The notes under the pieces: generated by a model | What the model was told of the DNA's origin: nothing | Database searches by the model: none | What the model saw: the letters and a program-made list of their open reading frames with translations, nothing else | Position numbers and translations under genes: made by a program | In this document: positions 17,272-26,160 of the stretch, piece after piece | Position numbering within the stretch: position 1 is the first letter of the stretch | How the letters are laid out: each line of letters begins with the position of its first letter | Origin: CAWCTD01 sp963798455 | Lineage (GTDB): Bacteria; Acidobacteriota; Terriglobia; Bryobacterales; Bryobacteraceae | DNA length: 64,000 bases | Assembly (NCBI GenBank): GCA_963798455.1 | Contig: CAWCTD010000003.1 | Span: 3,100,001 to 3,164,000 of the forward strand | Direction: 5' to 3'

Positions 17272-17292
17272 CTCAATGGGAGATTCCGCCTC

Positions 17293-18360
17293 TCAAAAAC
17301 CGCTCGGCCGCACCCAGAAACTCTCGCGCCACTCTCCATCTGGCGGAATGGATTGCAGTTCGGTGTAGAGCCCGGCCTGAGAGAGGTTCAGAGCGTCTGT
17401 GATGGCGGCCATCGGCTCGAAACAAAGAAAGTTCCTCCCCTTGGGCGAATACACTACGGCGGTCAAGTACTTCGGTCCGAAGATCACCGTCACCCGCTGC
17501 TTATCGCCCTCGAACCAGAACTCCGCGCGTCCGTCCGCGTTCCTAACCAGGTTGGTGAAGACGTCGTCGAAGGAAATGTCGGCCAGGGACAGCGGATCCG
17601 AAAAGGTCACCGGCTTGCGCTCTCCCGTGGGCAGCAACTGCGGAGACAGCACCATCTGGTCGCGCGCCGGCAAATGGACTTTCCACTGCTCGCGCTGCGC
17701 ATCGTAAACCTGGAAGTACGGATGAAAGCCGATCGAGACGGGCATGGGCTCGTTCGAGAGGTTTTGAAGGGCTGTCTCCACTTCGAGCACGCCGTCGCGC
17801 AAGCGGTACGACAGCTCGATGGTGTGGGCGAACGGGAACTGCGCCATCAGGTCCGGGTACTTCCAAAACTCGAGACGGCTGGTGACCGCCGCGCTCTGGG
17901 CGTCCGCGGTAAGGGAGACCACCTTCCACGCGGACGACCCGGTCAGCAGGCCGTGCATGGGGTGCTTGAACTGATCCCGGCCGACGTTCTTCAGGTCCGG
18001 ATTCAGGATGTACTTCTTTCCGTCCGCGTAGAACGCATCCTGGTCGAGACGGTTCGCCCAGGGCCCCATGAATGGAATCCCGGTCAACGACGGTCTCCGC
18101 TTGAGCGTGGCGGGGGCGCCGGCAGGCACGTAGAGCACGTTCTTGCCGTTCACCTTCATTTCATAGGCGATGTTGCCGGCCGATGGCACGATGGCGACCT
18201 CGGTCCCTCTGGCGGCGTCCGCCAGCACCGCCACTTCCACCGAGTCAACCGTGGCTTGCCGCGCCGAGTAATTTGCAGCACCCGCGGCCAATGGGATTAC
18301 CAGAACGAGCCCCAACGAGACGCGCCGCCAGTCGAACAATGTGCGTGCGATCATTCTCAC
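17293..18360 (-). CDS. Exported aldose 1-epimerase (mutarotase)
   Basis: 355 residues. A signal sequence ending near AAGAAN leads into a galactose mutarotase-like beta-sandwich. The enzyme interconverts alpha and beta anomers of free sugars. Active-site residues are visible: the first histidine in KHPMHG, the second in GFHPYFQ, and the catalytic glutamate in CFEPMAAITDALN. Length is normal for the family plus a leader. It converges on the third RraA gene and is divergent from the spermidine-synthase-like gene. Its exported form fits handling of sugars released by the secreted glycosidases nearby. Confidence 0.88.
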   Translation of the reverse strand: MRMIARTLFDWRRVSLGLVLVIPLAAGAANYSARQATVDSVEVAVLADAARGTEVAIVPSAGNIAYEMKVNGKNVLYVPAGAPATLKRRPSLTGIPFMGPWANRLDQDAFYADGKKYILNPDLKNVGRDQFKHPMHGLLTGSSAWKVVSLTADAQSAAVTSRLEFWKYPDLMAQFPFAHTIELSYRLRDGVLEVETALQNLSNEPMPVSIGFHPYFQVYDAQREQWKVHLPARDQMVLSPQLLPTGERKPVTFSDPLSLADISFDDVFTNLVRNADGRAEFWFEGDKQRVTVIFGPKYLTAVVYSPKGRNFLCFEPMAAITDALNLSQAGLYTELQSIPPDGEWRESFWVRPSGF

Positions 18361-18440
18361 TCTCCGAAGCTGCAGGTTTCGATTCTACCCTAGATCGGCT
18401 ATCATGTGATTCGACCTAGTCTCGGGTGGGCTCCTCCGAC

Positions 18441-20888
18441 ATGATGAACGAACCTGAATCTTATCCTCTATCTTTCGACGCTTCCCGTCTCCTTCCGCTT
18501 CTACTCCTCTTGTTAGCCGGAAGCGGCTGTGCCGCGCTGACCTACGAGATCGTCTGGTACCAACTGCTGCAACTTGCCATTGGCTCGACCGCCGTCTCAC
18601 TGGGTGTGTTGCTGGCGACCTTCATGGGTGGATTGTGCCTGGGCAGCATCGGTTTTCCGCGTCTGGCTTTCTTGCGGCGGCACCCGCTGCGGGTCTACGC
18701 CGCCGTGGAGTTGAGCATCGCCCTGTGCGGCATTCTGGTGCTCGCCGGGGTCCCGCTTATCGATCGCGTCTACATCACCGGCGCGGAGCACGGCTTGCCG
18801 GGCATGTTGCTCCGAGGGCTCTTCTGCGCCATCTGTCTGTTGCCGCCGACGGTGCTGATGGGGGCGTCGCTGCCGGCCATCTCGCGCTGGATCGAAGCCA
18901 CGCCGCGCGGGGCTTCGTGGTGGGGACTGCTCTACGGCGCGAACACGGCGGGGGCCGTCTTCGGCTGCCTGCTGGCCGGTTTCTACCTGTTGCGCATCCA
19001 CAACACGGCCACGGCCACGTATGCGGCGGCGGCCATCAACGTAGTGGTGGCCTTGGTGAGCATTCTGGTATCGGTTCGAGTGCCGGCGCAGACGGTCGTG
19101 CGCGAACCGGAGGAGGCCGGCGCCGCCGGGCGGCCCGCGGAGGACAGCGGAAGTCGCTGGCCCGTTTATGTCGCTATTGGCCTGTCCGGCGCAGGCGCTC
19201 TGGGAGCCGAGGTCGTGTGGACCCGGCTGCTGGGAATGCTGCTGGGCTCGACGGTGTACGTCTTCTCCATCATCCTGGCGGTCTTCCTGGTTGGGCTGGC
19301 GATCGGCACCGGCCTGGGGTCGTGGTTGTCACGTGAAGTGCGGCCGAGCCTCGCGTTGGGCTGGTGTCAGGCCCTGCTCATGCTGGGGATTGCCTGGACC
19401 GCCTATATGATCGCCGATTCGCTTCCTTACTGGCCCGTCAACCCGATGCTGGCCACCAACCCCTGGCACACTTTCCAGCTCGATCTGGTGCGCTGCCTCT
19501 GGGCAATCCTGCCGCCGGCTCTCCTATGGGGCGCCAGTTTCCCGCTCGCCCTCGCCGCTGTGGCCTCACCCGGCAAGGATCCGGGGCGGCTTGTCGGGGG
19601 CATTTATGCCGCCAATACCCTTGGCGCCATCCTGGGCGCCCTCGGCGTCAGCCTGATCCTGATCCCCTGGGCCGGCACGCGGCGGTCCCAGCAGGCGCTG
19701 CTGATCTTGTCCGGCTTGAGCGCATTGCTTGTGCTGGCGCCGCACGCCTGGCGGCGCCGCTCCAGGGCACTCGCCGCCGTGCTGGTGGGCTTGCTGGCCG
19801 CGGCGGCCCTGCTTACCAGGGGCGTCCACGCGGTTCCCGGCGAGCTCATTGCTTACGGACGCCACATGCCGACCACGGCCGGCCAATCCCGAATCATCTT
19901 CATGAAGGAGGGAAGGAACTCCTCCGTGGTGGTCACCGAGTGGCCCAACGGGACCAGGGAGATCGCCGTCAGCGGCCACGTGGAGGCGACCACGGCGTCG
20001 TACGACATGAAGTTGCAGCGCATGGTCGGGCACCTGCCGGCGCTCCTTCATCCCGAGCCGAAGTCGGTGCTGGGAATCGGCTTTGGCGCAGGAGTCTCCG
20101 CCGGAACGTTCACACGGTATCCCAGCATCCAGAAGATCACCATCTGCGAGATTGAGCCGGTCATTCCGCCGACCTCGACCCGGTACTTCGGCGAGCAGAA
20201 CTACCACGTCATGAACAACCCTCGCACACGCATCGTCTACGACGACGCGCGCCACTATGTCCTGACGACTCCGGAGAAGTTCGATATCATCGCTTCCGAC
20301 CCGCTGGACGTATTCGCCAAAGGCACTGCCGCTCTCTACTCGACAGAGTACTTCGAGGCCGTGAAGCGGCACTTGAATCCCGGCGGCATCTTCACCCTGT
20401 ATGTGCCGCTCTACGAAAGCGATTTGAGAACGGTCAAGAGCGAGTTGGCCACGTTCTTTGAGGCGTTCCCCAACGGAACGGTCTGGGCCAACACGGTCGA
20501 TGGCCGTGGCTACGACATGGTTTTCATGGGACAGCTTTTGCCTCTGAAGATCGACTTGGACGAGTTGGACAAGAGGCTGGCCCGTCCGGACTACGCGCCG
20601 GTGGCCGAATCGCTGCGCGGAATCGGAGTCATGTCGCCGATGGATCTACTTTCGACCTATGCCGGCCAGCGGTCCGACTTGGGGCTTTGGGTCAAGGGCT
20701 CGGAGATCAATCGGGACAGGGACTTAAGGCTGCAATACCTGGCGGGCTGGGGGATTAACTCGCGTATGGAGGACCAGATCTATCGCGACATGTTACGCTA
20801 TCGCCGCCAGCCCGACAACCTGTTCTCAGGCTCGCCGGACCGCGTGCAGTCGCTGAACTACGCGATTTCGTCAGAACCCGGTTATTAG
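18441..20888 (+). CDS. Membrane protein fused to a spermidine synthase-like domain
   Basis: 815 residues from ATG 18441; a GTG at 18426 is in frame but lacks a ribosome-binding site. The first ~460 residues form many hydrophobic segments in two related halves (GCAALTYEIVWYQLL and GAGALGAEVVWTRLL begin each half), as in the fused MFS/spermidine-synthase-like group. The C-terminal part has a methyltransferase fold similar to polyamine synthases: VLGIGFGAGVSAG, then CEIEPVI, DDARHYV and DPLDVF. The usual aspartates of true spermidine synthase are not clearly kept, so polyamine synthesis is not assured. The last 227 bp occur again at 30857-31083. Confidence 0.82.
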   Translation: MMNEPESYPLSFDASRLLPLLLLLLAGSGCAALTYEIVWYQLLQLAIGSTAVSLGVLLATFMGGLCLGSIGFPRLAFLRRHPLRVYAAVELSIALCGILVLAGVPLIDRVYITGAEHGLPGMLLRGLFCAICLLPPTVLMGASLPAISRWIEATPRGASWWGLLYGANTAGAVFGCLLAGFYLLRIHNTATATYAAAAINVVVALVSILVSVRVPAQTVVREPEEAGAAGRPAEDSGSRWPVYVAIGLSGAGALGAEVVWTRLLGMLLGSTVYVFSIILAVFLVGLAIGTGLGSWLSREVRPSLALGWCQALLMLGIAWTAYMIADSLPYWPVNPMLATNPWHTFQLDLVRCLWAILPPALLWGASFPLALAAVASPGKDPGRLVGGIYAANTLGAILGALGVSLILIPWAGTRRSQQALLILSGLSALLVLAPHAWRRRSRALAAVLVGLLAAAALLTRGVHAVPGELIAYGRHMPTTAGQSRIIFMKEGRNSSVVVTEWPNGTREIAVSGHVEATTASYDMKLQRMVGHLPALLHPEPKSVLGIGFGAGVSAGTFTRYPSIQKITICEIEPVIPPTSTRYFGEQNYHVMNNPRTRIVYDDARHYVLTTPEKFDIIASDPLDVFAKGTAALYSTEYFEAVKRHLNPGGIFTLYVPLYESDLRTVKSELATFFEAFPNGTVWANTVDGRGYDMVFMGQLLPLKIDLDELDKRLARPDYAPVAESLRGIGVMSPMDLLSTYAGQRSDLGLWVKGSEINRDRDLRLQYLAGWGINSRMEDQIYRDMLRYRRQPDNLFSGSPDRVQSLNYAISSEPGY
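20662..20888 (+). repeat. Direct repeat, copy A (3' end of the spermidine-synthase-like gene)
   Basis: These 227 bp match 30857-31083 without gaps, with 12 substitutions by my count. Nine of the 12 are synonymous. Copy A is part of the intact gene; the similarity stops within about 10 bp after the stop codon. Confidence 0.9.
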
Positions 20889-20949
20889 CCGGGGTCCGCG
20901 TGAACCGCGATACCCGCCCCGTCGTCATACGGAGAGACGAATCTTGTAA

Positions 20950-21277
20950 TCGCTGATCTCCGGCTTGGTCCTCACGGCAGCCCGTGTCGGCGGCGCGCCT
21001 CTCGCCCCTGGGGCCACCGTCGATCAACTGGCCTTCAACAGCCTGAAGAAGCTCAGCATCCAGCCGACGAGACTATGCACGCACGTGGTGTTCGCTCGCC
21101 GGGCGTATCTCGACGGGATCGGCCCCCTGCCCACGGCCCAGGAAGTCTCGCAGCTTCTGCAAGGCCGGGATCCCGATGAGCGCAGAGCCCTGATCGACCG
21201 CCTGCTGGAGCGCGACGAGTTTGCGGACTATTGGCCATGAAATGCAGCAATCTGCCGGAGGTCAAGTCGGAGTTCCC
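20950..21277 (+). pseudogene. Broken N-terminal piece of a DUF1549 (planctomycete-type cytochrome-associated) protein
   Basis: The frame reads a short hydrophobic start, then VDQLAFNSLKKLSIQPTRLC, FARRAYLDGIGPLPTAQEV and IDRLLERDEFADYW, a clear match to the start of DUF1549 domains. At about 21235 one base is missing: restoring it gives DYW-A-MKCSNLPEVKSEFP, continuing the family pattern, then similarity ends at about 21277. Intact relatives run for 700 or more residues with DUF1553 at the end, so this is a truncated remnant. It sits immediately after copy A of the 227-bp repeat. Confidence 0.75.
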
Positions 21278-21535
21278 CAATGCCCACAGGAGATCGACAA
21301 GGGCACTTATGTCCGGCCGTCATCGCTGACTTTGGAACAGTTCGCCAAGGGCCGGCTCCCGGGGCGTCGGCAAATCCGCGGCAGCACGGAGGCTAACGGC
21401 GGTTGACAGATCAACAAACCACTCATTCCGCGCCTCGGCGCATTGACAATTTCACGCTTGCGATTCGACCACGTTGACCCCGGCGGATTGGATAAACCAA
21501 TTCTGCTGTAGACTAAGGGACGAGGGCAAACCATC
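21278..21535. other. Intergenic region upstream of gntR
   Basis: No gene is visible. The region holds two TTGACA/TTGACC-like hexamers (21443-21448, 21474-21479) without well-spaced -10 partners and the TGG-N5-CCA palindrome at 21487-21501. Confidence 0.45.
21487..21501. promoter_or_regulatory. Probable GntR/FadR-type operator in front of gntR
   Basis: ATTGG-ATAAA-CCAAT is a perfect inverted repeat 34 bp before the gntR start. Its core TGGATAAACCA has the TGG-N5-CCA form known for FadR-subfamily GntR regulators, and differs at only two central bases from a site at 22446-22456. It suggests autoregulation. Confidence 0.6.
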
Positions 21536-22315
21536 ATGCATCCGGTCCAACCGCGCCCGACGCCGCCAAAAGACGATGTCACCAATCGACTGCTGGCGCA
21601 GTTCAAGAGCCTGATCGCGCATCGTGTGCTTAGACCCGGCGTCCGACTGCCGCCGGAGCGTGAACTGGCGACGCGATTCGGCGTCAGCCGATCGTCTCTG
21701 CGTCACGCCTTAAAAGTGCTGGAGATCATAGGGGTGCTGACGCAACGGGTGGGGGACGGCACCTACCTCACCAGCAGCGGCGCCGGCATGCTCACGGAGC
21801 CGCTGGAATTCCTTGTGCTGCTGGATGGTATCTCGCTTTTCGATCTGCTCGAAACCCGTCTCATAGTGGAACCCGAACTGGCCGCCCGGGCAGCGGAGCG
21901 CGCCACGTCGGATGACCTCGCAGCGCTGCGAGAATCACTGGACGGGATGAAGAGGGAGCGCGATCACAATAAGCGGAACGATTATGATCTGGCCTTTCAC
22001 GAGACCATCTTTCGCGCGTCCGGCAATCTTCTGTGCCAGCGCCTCTTCGGGCTCGTGCAACGCGCCATGAGTACTAGCATGCTGCTCACCTCGGAACTCG
22101 TCGATTGGGGTCACACGCTGTCGTTTCACCGCCCGATTTATCAGGCAATCGATCGCCGCGACGCTGAGGACGCTAGGAGACGGATGACCGCGCACCTGCT
22201 GGACGGCAGGGAACTGCTGGTCCGCGCCAGTGCCGAAGTGCCGCAACTGGGCCTCTATGAGGAGATCCGCCCGATCGCGAAAAACGCCCGGCAAAAATCC
22301 ACCAGGCGCTCCTGA
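21536..22315 (+). CDS. FadR-subfamily GntR transcriptional regulator
   Basis: 259 residues. An N-terminal winged helix-turn-helix (residues ~15-80: LRPGVRLPPERELATRFGVSR, SSLRHALKVLEIIGVL) is followed by a helical FCD ligand domain. Metal-ligand residues of the FCD family are visible: DLAFHETIF and the later H-x3-IYQAI plus MTAHLLDG. Such regulators usually repress sugar-acid or organic-acid catabolic genes and release DNA when the acid binds. A palindrome of the expected type lies just upstream and a second one at the start of the TonB-receptor transcript, so regulation of itself and its downstream neighbour is likely. The ligand is probably a sugar acid, by context. Confidence 0.9.
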   Translation: MHPVQPRPTPPKDDVTNRLLAQFKSLIAHRVLRPGVRLPPERELATRFGVSRSSLRHALKVLEIIGVLTQRVGDGTYLTSSGAGMLTEPLEFLVLLDGISLFDLLETRLIVEPELAARAAERATSDDLAALRESLDGMKRERDHNKRNDYDLAFHETIFRASGNLLCQRLFGLVQRAMSTSMLLTSELVDWGHTLSFHRPIYQAIDRRDAEDARRRMTAHLLDGRELLVRASAEVPQLGLYEEIRPIAKNARQKSTRRS

Positions 22316-22408
22316 TTCGTCCACCTCGCGTTGCCGTGCCCTGCATTCGGATGTCCTTGGCTCAACCGAACGTCCGAAACGAGTTCAAGAGTGCCCTCAA
22401 GAAAAGTG

Positions 22409-22437
22409 TTGACATCGAGAGTACACGGGAATAAAAT
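22409..22437 (+). promoter_or_regulatory. Strong sigma70-like promoter of the TonB receptor gene
   Basis: TTGACA (22409-22414) and TAAAAT (22432-22437) are separated by 17 bp. Transcription would begin near 22444, giving a leader of about 70 nt. The operator-like TGGATGTACCA at 22446-22456 lies right at the predicted start. Confidence 0.7.
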
Positions 22438-22445
22438 ATCCACTT

Positions 22446-22456
22446 TGGATGTACCA
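22446..22456. promoter_or_regulatory. Probable GntR operator at the TonB-receptor transcription start
   Basis: TGGATGTACCA has the TGG-N5-CCA form and differs from the site before gntR only at two central positions. It lies immediately downstream of a strong -10, where a bound repressor would block initiation. Confidence 0.6.
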
Positions 22457-22514
22457 TTCCACGTCGAGGCTCCATGCAGGACGCGAAACAACAACCGTAC
22501 AAGGGATTTTTCCT

Positions 22515-25500
22515 ATGACCATAATGCAAACCAGTTCGGCTTCTCGCCATCAAATCCTCCGGCTTTGCGCACTTCTGGCCGTCGCCGTCTTCCCCGCACT
22601 CCTGTCGGGTCAGGCACCGACCGGCAATATCGAGGGCCGCGTCACCGACACAACCGGCAGTATCATCGCCGGGGCAGAGGTCGTTGCAGTTAACCCGGCC
22701 AAAGGATTCCAGGCGCATGCCACAACCGATACGGAGGGCACGTACCGCTTCCTCTACCTTGACCCCGCCATTTACACTGTCACGTTCTCGAAACCCGGCT
22801 TTCAAACACTGCAACGATCCGCGATCCAATTGCGGTCAAACGACGCCTTGTCTGTTGACGCTCAACTGGCCGTCGGGGAGGTCGTCGAGCGCATGGAAGT
22901 AACCGCAGCGGCCCCCCTGCTCGATGCAATCACATCCAACACCGGCACGACCGTGAGTGGCCAGATAATGAACGCATTACCGACGCCTCAGCGCAAGACT
23001 TGGCAGGTGACTTACCTCATGCCCGGAGCCAACGTTATGCAGGGTTACCACATCACCGGCCAGCGCGATCGTGGCATCGCTTACACATTGGACGGCCTTT
23101 CGGGACTGGAACCCGTGCGAGGTGGCATCGGCAACGATACCACGGTGTCCACCACTCAGGATGCCGTCGAAGAGGTCAAGTTGGTGACCACCGTGTTACC
23201 GGCCGAATACGGCCACTCGGCCGGGGGCATGTTGAGTACCACCTTCAAATCGGGCACCAATCAGTTGCACGTGCTCGCCGAGGACCGGTACGTAAACAAC
23301 GATCTCAAGCACCGCGACTATTTTCAACTCGCGCGCACTCAGACACCGTTCGTATACCATGAGCTTTCCAGCTTGGTCAGCGGCCCGCTGTACATTCCGA
23401 AGTTATACGACGGTCGCAATCGAACATTTTTCCTGTTCGGCTACGCTCGTCACCACGAAAAGAACGACCAGCAGGTGTTTTCGACTGTCCCCACTCCCGA
23501 CATGCTCAACGGCGATTTTTCATTCGCCGGGTTGGGTTATCCGATCTACGACCCCGCTGTCACCAGGAAGGACGCGAACGGTACCTGGGTAAGTGACCCG
23601 TTTCCTGGTAACAACATTCCACAGAGCCGATTTGACCCGCCCATCAAGAAGTTTCTGAGCTATCAGCCGTGGAAGGTGCCGAACAATCTGGGCGGCTCGG
23701 GATACATCGACCGCACCGGACCACATTCGAACTACGGGGCGTACAATCATAAGACTTCCTACCGCTCCCGATGGGACACGAAGATCGACCATGTCTTCAG
23801 CGAAAAGGATCGAATGTTCGGCCGGTACTCGCAAGTGCGAAAGCGGGGCCGGACCAACGAGATCGGGCTGAACTGGCAGTTACTGGACGGGAACTTCGTG
23901 GAGGTGCCCGATGACCAGGTTAATGCGGTTGTCTCCGAAACGCACATTTTCAGCGCGAATGTAATCAACGAGTTTCGATTGGGCGCCAACCGGCGAAAGG
24001 ATTCCAGGACGCCTCAGGGCTACGATGAGGACTGGGGTGGGCAACTGGGGATTCCAGGCATCAGCCCTGTGACTTTCCCATCTCTCTTTGACTCTACAGG
24101 CGCAGCTTTCTATGGCGCCTCGATGCCCGGGGGACGCAACTATGATGTTACAGAGAGTAATTCACTTCAGGATAACGTGACGTTCATCGTCGGGCAGCAT
24201 ACCTTCAAGGCAGGGTACGAACTGCTGCGCACGCGCGCCAATACGTCGGTGGCTTCGCTGCCTGCCGGCGTGTACCGGTTCGGTGGTACCGGCTTTCCGT
24301 TCACACCGAATACGGGCAACGATTTTGCGGCCTTCCTGCTAGGTTCGGTTGTGCGCGCCGACTTCAACACGGCGCTGGCCAACTGGCTGCCGCGTTGGTG
24401 GGGCCACGCCCTCTTTTTTCAGGATGACTGGCGTGTTACGAAGAAGCTAACCCTAAACTTAGGTGTGCGCTGGTCGTATGAAAGTCCCTTCACAACGAAG
24501 TACGGCCAACAGAGCCAGTTTGATCCCCAGGCAGTCGACCCGGTTACGGGCTTGACCGGCGGCATCGTGCACCGACCGGGTTTGCTCGCCAAGCGTGACA
24601 TGAACAATTTCCAGCCGCGCGCTGGCTTGGCGTACAAGTTCAACGACAAGGTGGTCTTCCGCGGCGGCTTTGGTGTGAGCACGATCGACCTCTACACGGC
24701 GGGGTTGAATCAAAACTTCGACGAGTATTTCACGGCTGTGACCAAACAACAGCCGTCGGGCGATCCGCGGCCGGCGTTCTTCATCAGCCAGGGTCCAGGA
24801 CCGACCCAGTATACGATTCTGCCTGACGGCACGTCGCCGTTTGTGGGGGTCAACTACAGCAGCCGCTCCGCCACGTGGTACGACCCGAACATGCGCGACC
24901 CATACAGCATGAACTGGAATGGCACTATCCAATACCAGTTGGGGCCAAGCTGGTTGCTCGACATGAGCTACCAGGGCTCGGCCGGTGTCGGCCTGCTGAA
25001 CGCCTGGAACATCAACGCGATCCCGCTGGACATCTCCAGGGATCCTGTAGTACTCAATAGCATCTACAAGAACACCCAGGCCTACGTGCCCTGGACGCAA
25101 TTCGGTGCCGTGAGCGAGTGGAGCAACTTTGGCCATTCCACGTATCACTCCGGCACGATCAAGATCGAGAAGCGGTTCTCGCGAGGCTTTTCCTTAATGT
25201 CGTTCTACACAAAATCAAAGACGCTCGATGAAGCCGATGCAGATGGTGCCGCTTCGGGCATCACGTACTACAACCGCAGCCTTGAGAAGGGACGCGCCGG
25301 CTTCGACGTATCCAACAGGTGGGTGACCTACGGGACCTATCAATTGCCGATCGGGCGGGGCCGGAGCTTGATGAACCGGGGCGGCGTGCTTGATTACCTG
25401 TTCGGTGGCTGGAATATTTCAGGGATTCAGACGTTCCAGAGCGGCACGCCGGTAACCTTCACCATGGCAGGCAGCCCGAACCATTATCTTCCCGGCACGG

Positions 25501-25904
25501 CGCGCGCGAACCAGCTACTGCCGAACGATCAGATCATCGTCAACAATTACCAGATCGGAGCTCGGTTCGACAACACACTGAAGAACCCCATGTGGAACAT
25601 CCAGGGCTTCGCCTACCCCGCCGCATTCACGGCGGGCACTGTTGGGCGCAACACCATCCAGGGCCCAGGACTGAACTGGACGCAAGCTTCTATCTCGAAG
25701 AACATCAAGTTTCGGGAAAAGTACAACCTCGACCTTCGGTTCGACGCTCAGAACATCTTCAAGTCGCCGAACTTTGCGAATCCGAACTCTGCTGTCAACC
25801 TGACCAATCCGGCGGCTTTCGGCAAACCGACGGCTACGGTAGCCGGCATCGACAGCCTCGGCGGAAGGTTCGTCGGCTATGTCGTCGTGAAGCTTTCGTT
25901 TTAA
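22515..25904 (+). CDS. TonB-dependent outer-membrane receptor, Oar-like
   Basis: 1129 residues from ATG 22515, which has AAGGGA 8 bp upstream and opens a clear Sec signal ending near LLSGQ; an earlier ATG at 22449 would place a charged stretch before it. Residues ~35-120 form a carboxypeptidase-regulatory-like domain (GNIEGRVTDTTGS, AGAEVVAVNPAKG, TEGTYRFLYLDPAIYTV). A plug-like region follows (TLDGLSGLEPVRGG, VEEVKLVTTVLPAEYGHSAGG), then a large beta-barrel ending in VVVKLSF with the terminal phenylalanine used for barrel assembly. It probably imports large sugars or oligosaccharides across the outer membrane. Regulated by the upstream gntR product, by operator position. Confidence 0.9.
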   Translation: MTIMQTSSASRHQILRLCALLAVAVFPALLSGQAPTGNIEGRVTDTTGSIIAGAEVVAVNPAKGFQAHATTDTEGTYRFLYLDPAIYTVTFSKPGFQTLQRSAIQLRSNDALSVDAQLAVGEVVERMEVTAAAPLLDAITSNTGTTVSGQIMNALPTPQRKTWQVTYLMPGANVMQGYHITGQRDRGIAYTLDGLSGLEPVRGGIGNDTTVSTTQDAVEEVKLVTTVLPAEYGHSAGGMLSTTFKSGTNQLHVLAEDRYVNNDLKHRDYFQLARTQTPFVYHELSSLVSGPLYIPKLYDGRNRTFFLFGYARHHEKNDQQVFSTVPTPDMLNGDFSFAGLGYPIYDPAVTRKDANGTWVSDPFPGNNIPQSRFDPPIKKFLSYQPWKVPNNLGGSGYIDRTGPHSNYGAYNHKTSYRSRWDTKIDHVFSEKDRMFGRYSQVRKRGRTNEIGLNWQLLDGNFVEVPDDQVNAVVSETHIFSANVINEFRLGANRRKDSRTPQGYDEDWGGQLGIPGISPVTFPSLFDSTGAAFYGASMPGGRNYDVTESNSLQDNVTFIVGQHTFKAGYELLRTRANTSVASLPAGVYRFGGTGFPFTPNTGNDFAAFLLGSVVRADFNTALANWLPRWWGHALFFQDDWRVTKKLTLNLGVRWSYESPFTTKYGQQSQFDPQAVDPVTGLTGGIVHRPGLLAKRDMNNFQPRAGLAYKFNDKVVFRGGFGVSTIDLYTAGLNQNFDEYFTAVTKQQPSGDPRPAFFISQGPGPTQYTILPDGTSPFVGVNYSSRSATWYDPNMRDPYSMNWNGTIQYQLGPSWLLDMSYQGSAGVGLLNAWNINAIPLDISRDPVVLNSIYKNTQAYVPWTQFGAVSEWSNFGHSTYHSGTIKIEKRFSRGFSLMSFYTKSKTLDEADADGAASGITYYNRSLEKGRAGFDVSNRWVTYGTYQLPIGRGRSLMNRGGVLDYLFGGWNISGIQTFQSGTPVTFTMAGSPNHYLPGTARANQLLPNDQIIVNNYQIGARFDNTLKNPMWNIQGFAYPAAFTAGTVGRNTIQGPGLNWTQASISKNIKFREKYNLDLRFDAQNIFKSPNFANPNSAVNLTNPAAFGKPTATVAGIDSLGGRFVGYVVVKLSF

Positions 25905-25932
25905 GAACGGAGGCCCAGGACGATAGCGTCGG

Positions 25933-25962
25933 GGCGGGCGTTCCGGTAGATCGTCGCCCGCC
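25933..25962 (+). terminator. GC-rich hairpin after the TonB receptor gene
   Basis: GGCGGGCG and CGCCCGCC form a perfect 8-bp stem with a 14-nt loop, 28 bp after the stop codon. There is no following T-run, so it may be a weak terminator or an mRNA-stabilising structure. Confidence 0.35.
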
Positions 25963-26126
25963 GTTGACGAAGATGGTAACGCATGCCCTCATCGAGGGTC
26001 GCCGTAGGTAGGGATCGGAGCCTGCTTCTCGGACAGAGGCCTGGGCGGTTTCGCCGACGAGCGGCGGAGGCTTCCTAGTGGGAGCGGCAAGCTGGCTTTG
26101 ACATTTGTTTGCTTGGCTGCACTAAA

Positions 26127-26141
26127 CGGCCCTGCGGGCCG
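26127..26141 (+). promoter_or_regulatory. Hairpin just upstream of the enolase-family start
   Basis: CGGCCC-TGC-GGGCCG is a perfect 6-bp stem ending a few bases before the AAGGAGGAG ribosome-binding site of the next gene. It could affect translation start or mark an mRNA processing point. Confidence 0.3.
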
Positions 26142-26160
26142 GAACAAGGAGGAGAATACG

